A DNA stretch of 64,000 nucleotides from a bacterium D16-76 (GTDB lineage Bacteria; Bacillota; Clostridia; Oscillospirales; Acutalibacteraceae), in the NCBI GenBank assembly GCA_009917445.1, contig QZEE01000001.1, positions 170,254 through 234,253 of the forward strand, given 5' to 3'. A program made the translations under genes and the position numbers. Positions 60,619 to 64,000 of the stretch are shown here, piece by piece (position 1 is the first letter of the stretch; every line of letters starts with the position of its first letter). The notes below the pieces were generated by a model. The model saw only the letters and a list, made by a program, of their open reading frames with translations, ran no database searches and was not told where the DNA came from.

Positions 60619-61563
60619 ATGGAAAATTTAAAAAAAATTTGTTTAAGTGCACTTATTCCCGGTGCAATTATGGCCGTTATAGCGACTATTACAGATTCTT
60701 TGCCTTCAACTTGGTGGTTAAGAATAGGTATTGTTTTCTGTATGTATGCCGCCTGCATCCTAGCAATATATTTATTTAGCTTGAACGGATGGATAAAATC
60801 CCAATTAGACTTATGGCAGATTGGAAAAATCCGTGGATTATGGCAGCATAAAGGGCTAGTAAAACAATTAGAGAAGAATATGTATTCTTCTAATAAAATA
60901 AGAATTAAAGTTACTAGAGGGATAGAACTTCTTAATCCCAAAAAAGAATATAGTTTTTTTACGGAACTTAATTCATTGAAACACGGGAAAGATAAAACGC
61001 ATTCGCAAGACGTCGAAATGCAAATTCTTTTAGTCATACCTTGTTATAAAGATCCTCATGTTATTGAACGGAAGGATGCGCATCAGGATATACCTCACGA
61101 AAAGTTTTTAAAAACATGGTATGATTTTCTTGATAAAATTGATACATACCGATCTGAATATTTACATATCGATGTCAAATTCTATTTAGGAAGTCATGCA
61201 AGATGGAGATTTTATATCTTTGAAAAAGCAAATCCAAAGAAAAACACTTGTGTTCTTTTATCTGAATATGACAGCAAATCAGGCGGTATTGATAATCCAA
61301 TGTATAGAATCATGCGCGGTGAAAAAAATATAGCTGGTTTTATGTGCAATTACTTTGATACTCTTTGGAATTCGAAATCTACATTTTCGCCCAAAGATTG
61401 GAATTCGTATATTGAAACTCAAAAATGCCAATCACATTTTTGTCAAAATTGTGATGATAGAGGAATGAGCAATTGTAAGAATTGTGGAAGAAAGTCTTGC
61501 GAATATGAAGATATTTGCAAAAAGCTTTCACAAGAACACATGACTATCTTACAGAAATTTTAA
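60619..61563 (+). CDS. Two-helix membrane protein with Cys-rich tail, unknown
   Basis: The product has 314 residues; ATG follows AGAGGAA. Two transmembrane helices lie at about residues 8-26 and 34-54. A soluble domain of about 200 residues follows (MQILLVIPCYKDPHVI ... VKFYLGSHARWRFYIFEKA ... VLLSEYDSKSGGIDNPMYRI ... YFDTLWNSKS). The tail has CQNC, CKNC and two more Cys, a likely zinc site. No family is recognised. The form, membrane anchor plus sensing-type domain, would suit an effector or receptor that responds to a molecule made by the other cassette genes. Confidence 0.7.
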   Translation: MENLKKICLSALIPGAIMAVIATITDSLPSTWWLRIGIVFCMYAACILAIYLFSLNGWIKSQLDLWQIGKIRGLWQHKGLVKQLEKNMYSSNKIRIKVTRGIELLNPKKEYSFFTELNSLKHGKDKTHSQDVEMQILLVIPCYKDPHVIERKDAHQDIPHEKFLKTWYDFLDKIDTYRSEYLHIDVKFYLGSHARWRFYIFEKANPKKNTCVLLSEYDSKSGGIDNPMYRIMRGEKNIAGFMCNYFDTLWNSKSTFSPKDWNSYIETQKCQSHFCQNCDDRGMSNCKNCGRKSCEYEDICKKLSQEHMTILQKF

Positions 61564-61580
61564 AAATCAGAGGGGACAAT

Positions 61581-62321
61581 ATGACGACATACATTGCAGA
61601 AATAGCGGGAAAGGATAGTATTGCAGCAATACATAAAATAATCCGCGAACGAGCCGTTGATTTCATTATCCCTACTATTGCATATACAGGTACAGAATAC
61701 GGAGATATATCTTCTTACTCGAAATCTATCCGATACCTGATTGAATGCGGAAATAATTACGATATTTCAATTGGCGAGACAGTAGTTTTACATGATGAAA
61801 TGCTGTGGAACATTTTATGTGTAAGATATCAAAATCAATTATTCTCACGATACAGTTTTTTTACACAGTGCATTATGTGTCACTTTTATACCCACTTATT
61901 ACGAATTCCCCTCTATTTGGAGAAAAACGCAGATGGAATTATCACTGGAGAGCGCTATTCTCACATGGGAAAACTTAAAACAAACCAACATAGCTTTACC
62001 ATTGAATGCTTTCGGACTTTATTTAATAATTTCAAAATTCATCTAGTGCAACCACTTATTAATGTGGAAGATACGAGTATAGTCGAAAAGGAAATCAATG
62101 ACTACGCTTATATTTCCAGCATTAATGACGTAAAATGCATCTTGTCTGGAAATATGACAGGGCTTTCTTTAACCGATAATGAATTTTTATTCAGATTAAA
62201 CGAGTATCTTGATACATTTGTAAAACCGATTGGGAACTATTTGCTAGGTCAGTATACAAAAAAAAGACAAATTCAATTTGAGAATCTTGACAATGTCATT
62301 AGGAGCTGTTTTCATGAATGA
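61581..62321 (+). CDS. PP-loop ATP pyrophosphatase-like enzyme
   Basis: The product has 246 residues. Start ATG at 61581 (MTTYIAEIAGKDSIAAIHKI) follows AGAGGGGAC. The PP-loop is AGKDSIAAI, a variant of SGGxDS, at residues 9-16. TIAYTGTEYGDISSY, CIMCHFYTHLLRIP and IITGERYSHMGK follow the pattern of PP-loop enzymes that adenylate a carbonyl or acid, as in tRNA thiolation and queuosine synthesis (QueC). CIMC could bind metal or carry sulfur. Substrate unknown. It overlaps the Nudix gene by 8 bases. Confidence 0.75.
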   Translation: MTTYIAEIAGKDSIAAIHKIIRERAVDFIIPTIAYTGTEYGDISSYSKSIRYLIECGNNYDISIGETVVLHDEMLWNILCVRYQNQLFSRYSFFTQCIMCHFYTHLLRIPLYLEKNADGIITGERYSHMGKLKTNQHSFTIECFRTLFNNFKIHLVQPLINVEDTSIVEKEINDYAYISSINDVKCILSGNMTGLSLTDNEFLFRLNEYLDTFVKPIGNYLLGQYTKKRQIQFENLDNVIRSCFHE

Positions 62322-62898
62322 GATCATGCAATACAACGGCAAGTTGTTTCAAATATTGCAAAAAACTATAGATGCTCAATTCCAAGTTGAAGGAAAAACT
62401 ATTGATAAGCATTTAGAGTATGAGATGGTTCGCAGACCTCCTGGTGTACGTGCTCTGGTTGTCCAAAATGATAAAATTTTACTGTCACATGAATATCGCT
62501 ATGAGTTAGATAAATGGGATTATCGCTTGCCAGGTGGCAAGGTGTTTAATACAAATGATGACTATTGTGATGCAGTAAAAAGAAATTCCTTAATGGATGA
62601 CGTGATTATTGCACTTAAAAAGGAGTTGCTTGAAGAGGTTAGTGTAGAAATTGAAAATTATTTCATGTTCGATATTTCCTATTGTGGTTTAAAAGTAGAA
62701 TGGGACTTGTATTATTTTTTGATTGATCAATTTACTCAGTATGAAGATAACTCGATTCAGAAATCAGAATTTGAATACATTGAAAATCAATGGTTTGACT
62801 TTTCTACCGCATTAAAGCTTTGTTTAAATGGCTCAATTTCAGAGAAAAGAACTGCTTACGAGATTATCAGATATATTTTTGGTAGAAAGGAAAGATGA
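62314..62898 (+). CDS. Nudix hydrolase
   Basis: The product has 194 residues. Start ATG at 62314 (MNEIMQYNGKLFQILQ) follows AGGAGC and overlaps the PP-loop gene. The Nudix box is present but stretched: RLPGGKVF, then an insertion of about 18 residues, then ALKKELLEEVSVEI with the catalytic E/EE. ADP-ribose pyrophosphatase-like features precede it (RPPGVRALVVQNDKILLSHE). It would cleave a nucleoside diphosphate linked to some group X; the insertion may select the substrate. Confidence 0.82.
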   Translation: MNEIMQYNGKLFQILQKTIDAQFQVEGKTIDKHLEYEMVRRPPGVRALVVQNDKILLSHEYRYELDKWDYRLPGGKVFNTNDDYCDAVKRNSLMDDVIIALKKELLEEVSVEIENYFMFDISYCGLKVEWDLYYFLIDQFTQYEDNSIQKSEFEYIENQWFDFSTALKLCLNGSISEKRTAYEIIRYIFGRKER

Positions 62899-62902
62899 TT
62901 TG

Positions 62903-63649
62903 ATGACAAATTACTTGAGCCATGATGAAAGCAACAGTTGGTATGAACGTTTAAAAATCACAATTACTCTACTTCTTTTTGGTTGGCTTGTTAACCCATT
63001 TACTGGTCGAATTCTTTTTGGATTTTTTTCTCCACACTGTAGAAGCAAAAGCTTAAGACTTTTACGACACGGTAAGACTTTTGCAGTAACACGTAACGAA
63101 TTTATGAGTAACACTTCTAAAAATAGTGCTCTTACAAAAGATGGTATTGAAGAAATCAAAGCTGTTTCTAGAATTTTACTACATAACCTCCCTGATGTTA
63201 TTTTGTTGGCTCCGCTAAAAAGAACTAGAGATACTTTTAATGTTTTGCAATCCCAAACTGAAGAATGTCTACAAGTTAAAACTTGTCCATATATGCTGGG
63301 AATAAATAACAGCGTTTGGGAGGGAAAGAGATTTGAGATGTTGGATGAAAATAACTTTTATATTTTTTTGCAACGAGAATGTGCACATAATATTTTTGCA
63401 AAATCTAAAAATGGCGACAGTTGGGGTGATGTATTAATCCGTTGCGCAAAATTGATTTATACTATTAACAAGGATTATCGGGACAATGATGTTCTGCTAA
63501 TTAGTCAAGGAAGTATCTATCAAGGATTGAAGATTTTGTTGCACCATTCCAACAAGCCTTGGGATGGATATTCTGCAAACGCAATGTTTTGCATGAATAC
63601 CAGTCAAGAAAAATCTGTTGGATATGGAAAGATATTTCAACTCTTATAA
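62903..63649 (+). CDS. Histidine phosphatase-family protein
   Basis: The product has 248 residues. Start ATG at 62903 lies 4 bases after the Nudix stop. The phosphoglycerate-mutase-type RHG motif is RLLRHGKTFAVTRNEF near residue 60, after a hydrophobic stretch (TITLLLFGWLVNPFTG) that may anchor it to the membrane. LTKDGIEEIKAVSRIL, APLKRTRDTF and LLISQGSIYQGL (the second catalytic His is replaced by Gln/Ser here) follow. The loss of that His may reduce phosphatase activity. It is the last gene of the cassette. Confidence 0.8.
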   Translation: MTNYLSHDESNSWYERLKITITLLLFGWLVNPFTGRILFGFFSPHCRSKSLRLLRHGKTFAVTRNEFMSNTSKNSALTKDGIEEIKAVSRILLHNLPDVILLAPLKRTRDTFNVLQSQTEECLQVKTCPYMLGINNSVWEGKRFEMLDENNFYIFLQRECAHNIFAKSKNGDSWGDVLIRCAKLIYTINKDYRDNDVLLISQGSIYQGLKILLHHSNKPWDGYSANAMFCMNTSQEKSVGYGKIFQLL

Positions 63650-63781
63650 TTTTAGGCTGTTATATGAGTAACCGTTCTTAATCTAATTAGTTAATTAGCA
63701 GTATTCCAAAACCAAGCCCATATGTGAAGGTTCAGATGTACTACTAGTTTTACAAAAAATATCTTTTTCGTATCCGCCTCA

Positions 63782-63910
63782 CATCCTAGGAAAACCCAAA
63801 AGATATTTGGGCAAAAAACCGCGTAACCACGCGGTTTTTTGCATCTCAAAAGCCTGGATTTGAAAAGTGCGAAAACGTGGATGGCAGTAAGCGAAAAATA
63901 GATCCGAACC
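63782..63910 (+). repeat. Post-tRNA repeat, copy B
   Basis: The second copy of the sequence at 47292-47420, collinear and without net insertions. It has the same terminator stem, AAGCCTGGATT and AAATAGAT-CGAACC blocks. No tRNA precedes it, though TCCGCC at 63773 may be a remnant. The 132 bases between the histidine phosphatase gene and this repeat (63650-63781) show no gene. Confidence 0.8.
63813..63840 (+). terminator. Terminator inside repeat copy B
   Basis: A6-CCGCG-N6-CGCGG-T6, matching the terminator at 47323 with a changed loop. Confidence 0.88.
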
Positions 63911-63974
63911 TACGCAAGAAAAGAAGAAAGCGGTATAATGAAGGAGGGATGAAGAAAAACGGAGGATATAAGGA

Positions 63975-64000
63975 ATGGGAACAGAGCACAAATGCCAGTG
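63975..64000 (+). CDS. Start of an unidentified gene, cut by the window end
   Basis: ATG at 63975 follows GGAGG (63961-63965), and a TATAAT box lies at 63934-63939. Only MGTEHKCQ is visible, so no function can be given. An earlier ATG at 63950 lies too close to its GGAGGG to be preferred. Confidence 0.5.

Noticed and set aside
1..64000. CRISPR array or rRNA genes
   Set aside because: No regularly spaced repeats of 25-40 bases and no ribosomal RNA signatures were seen anywhere in the window.

Overview
The window looks like an accessory, island-rich stretch of a Bacillota (Clostridia) chromosome, probably a gut Oscillospiraceae or Lachnospiraceae relative. The reasons are the strong GGAGG ribosome sites, GTG and TTG starts, a fairly GC-rich backbone broken by AT-rich islands, and gene families such as large serine recombinases, DUF1492 and DUF4406 phage genes, a MATE-DtxR pair and a FecCD siderophore importer. 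No taxonomic search was possible.

Layout. (1) 1-3972 is the end of a prophage-like element: the end of a cell-wall hydrolase, a zinc-finger HTH protein, a SHOCT-like small protein and two tandem large serine recombinases. (2) 4151-5356 is an AT-rich HEPN-domain gene with its own promoter. (3) 5918-20618 is a complete one-strand operon that I read as a type 4 BREX defence system: a HARE-HTH protein (frameshifted near its start), BrxP (PAPS-reductase/PP-loop with a ferredoxin-like cysteine cluster), BrxC/PglY ATPase, PglZ, short BrxL, a small zinc ribbon, and a DndA/IscS-type cysteine desulfurase. The last gene together with BrxP suggests sulfur (phosphorothioate) chemistry on DNA. (4) 20663-29823 is a mobilizable element: integrase, HTH/excisionase, relaxase with a membrane protein nested in another frame (as in RSF1010 mobA/mobB), mobC and a RepA-like ATPase. 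Divergent from these is a 1020-aa protein carrying the FQIR..KG and DFDGD motifs of RNA-silencing-type RNA polymerases, with a coupled unknown partner. (5) 29930-46000 is an iron/siderophore region: flavodoxin, FecBCDE-like importer (one permease frameshifted), DtxR-like regulator, MATE exporter, ZIP transporter, two pairs of exporter-fold ABC half-transporters, YgbA and DUF454 proteins and a TetR regulator. Six copies of a palindrome, RTTAGY-N4-RCTAAY, lie upstream of four transcription units here and point to one shared regulator.

(6) 46018-51095 holds structured repeats, an MNT/HEPN toxin-antitoxin pair, the 3' fragment of a tRNA-Ser gene (a probable integration scar), a frameshifted lipoprotein gene, an iteron-like region, an HxlR regulator and radical SAM genes. 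The second radical SAM gene is cut off and fused to (7) 51076-59751, a phage replication module: DNA polymerase A, DUF4406, primase-helicase, VRR-NUC, SNF2-type helicase, DUF1492 and a serine recombinase. The primase and the recombinase together carry three in-frame TAG codons, two or three of them at likely glutamine positions, which is either amber recoding or gene decay. (8) 59859-63649 is an AT-rich five-gene cassette (P-loop kinase-like, membrane plus Cys-rich protein, PP-loop ATPase, Nudix, histidine phosphatase) under one strong promoter. It resembles a nucleotide-chemistry or defence system that I cannot name. (9) 63782-63910 repeats, at about 80% identity and with no length change, the sequence that follows the tRNA-Ser fragment 16.5 kb upstream. 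A new gene begins at 63975.

The strongest candidates for new biology are the silencing-type polymerase on the mobilizable element, the BREX type 4/cysteine desulfurase operon, the five-gene AT-rich cassette and the amber codons of the phage module.
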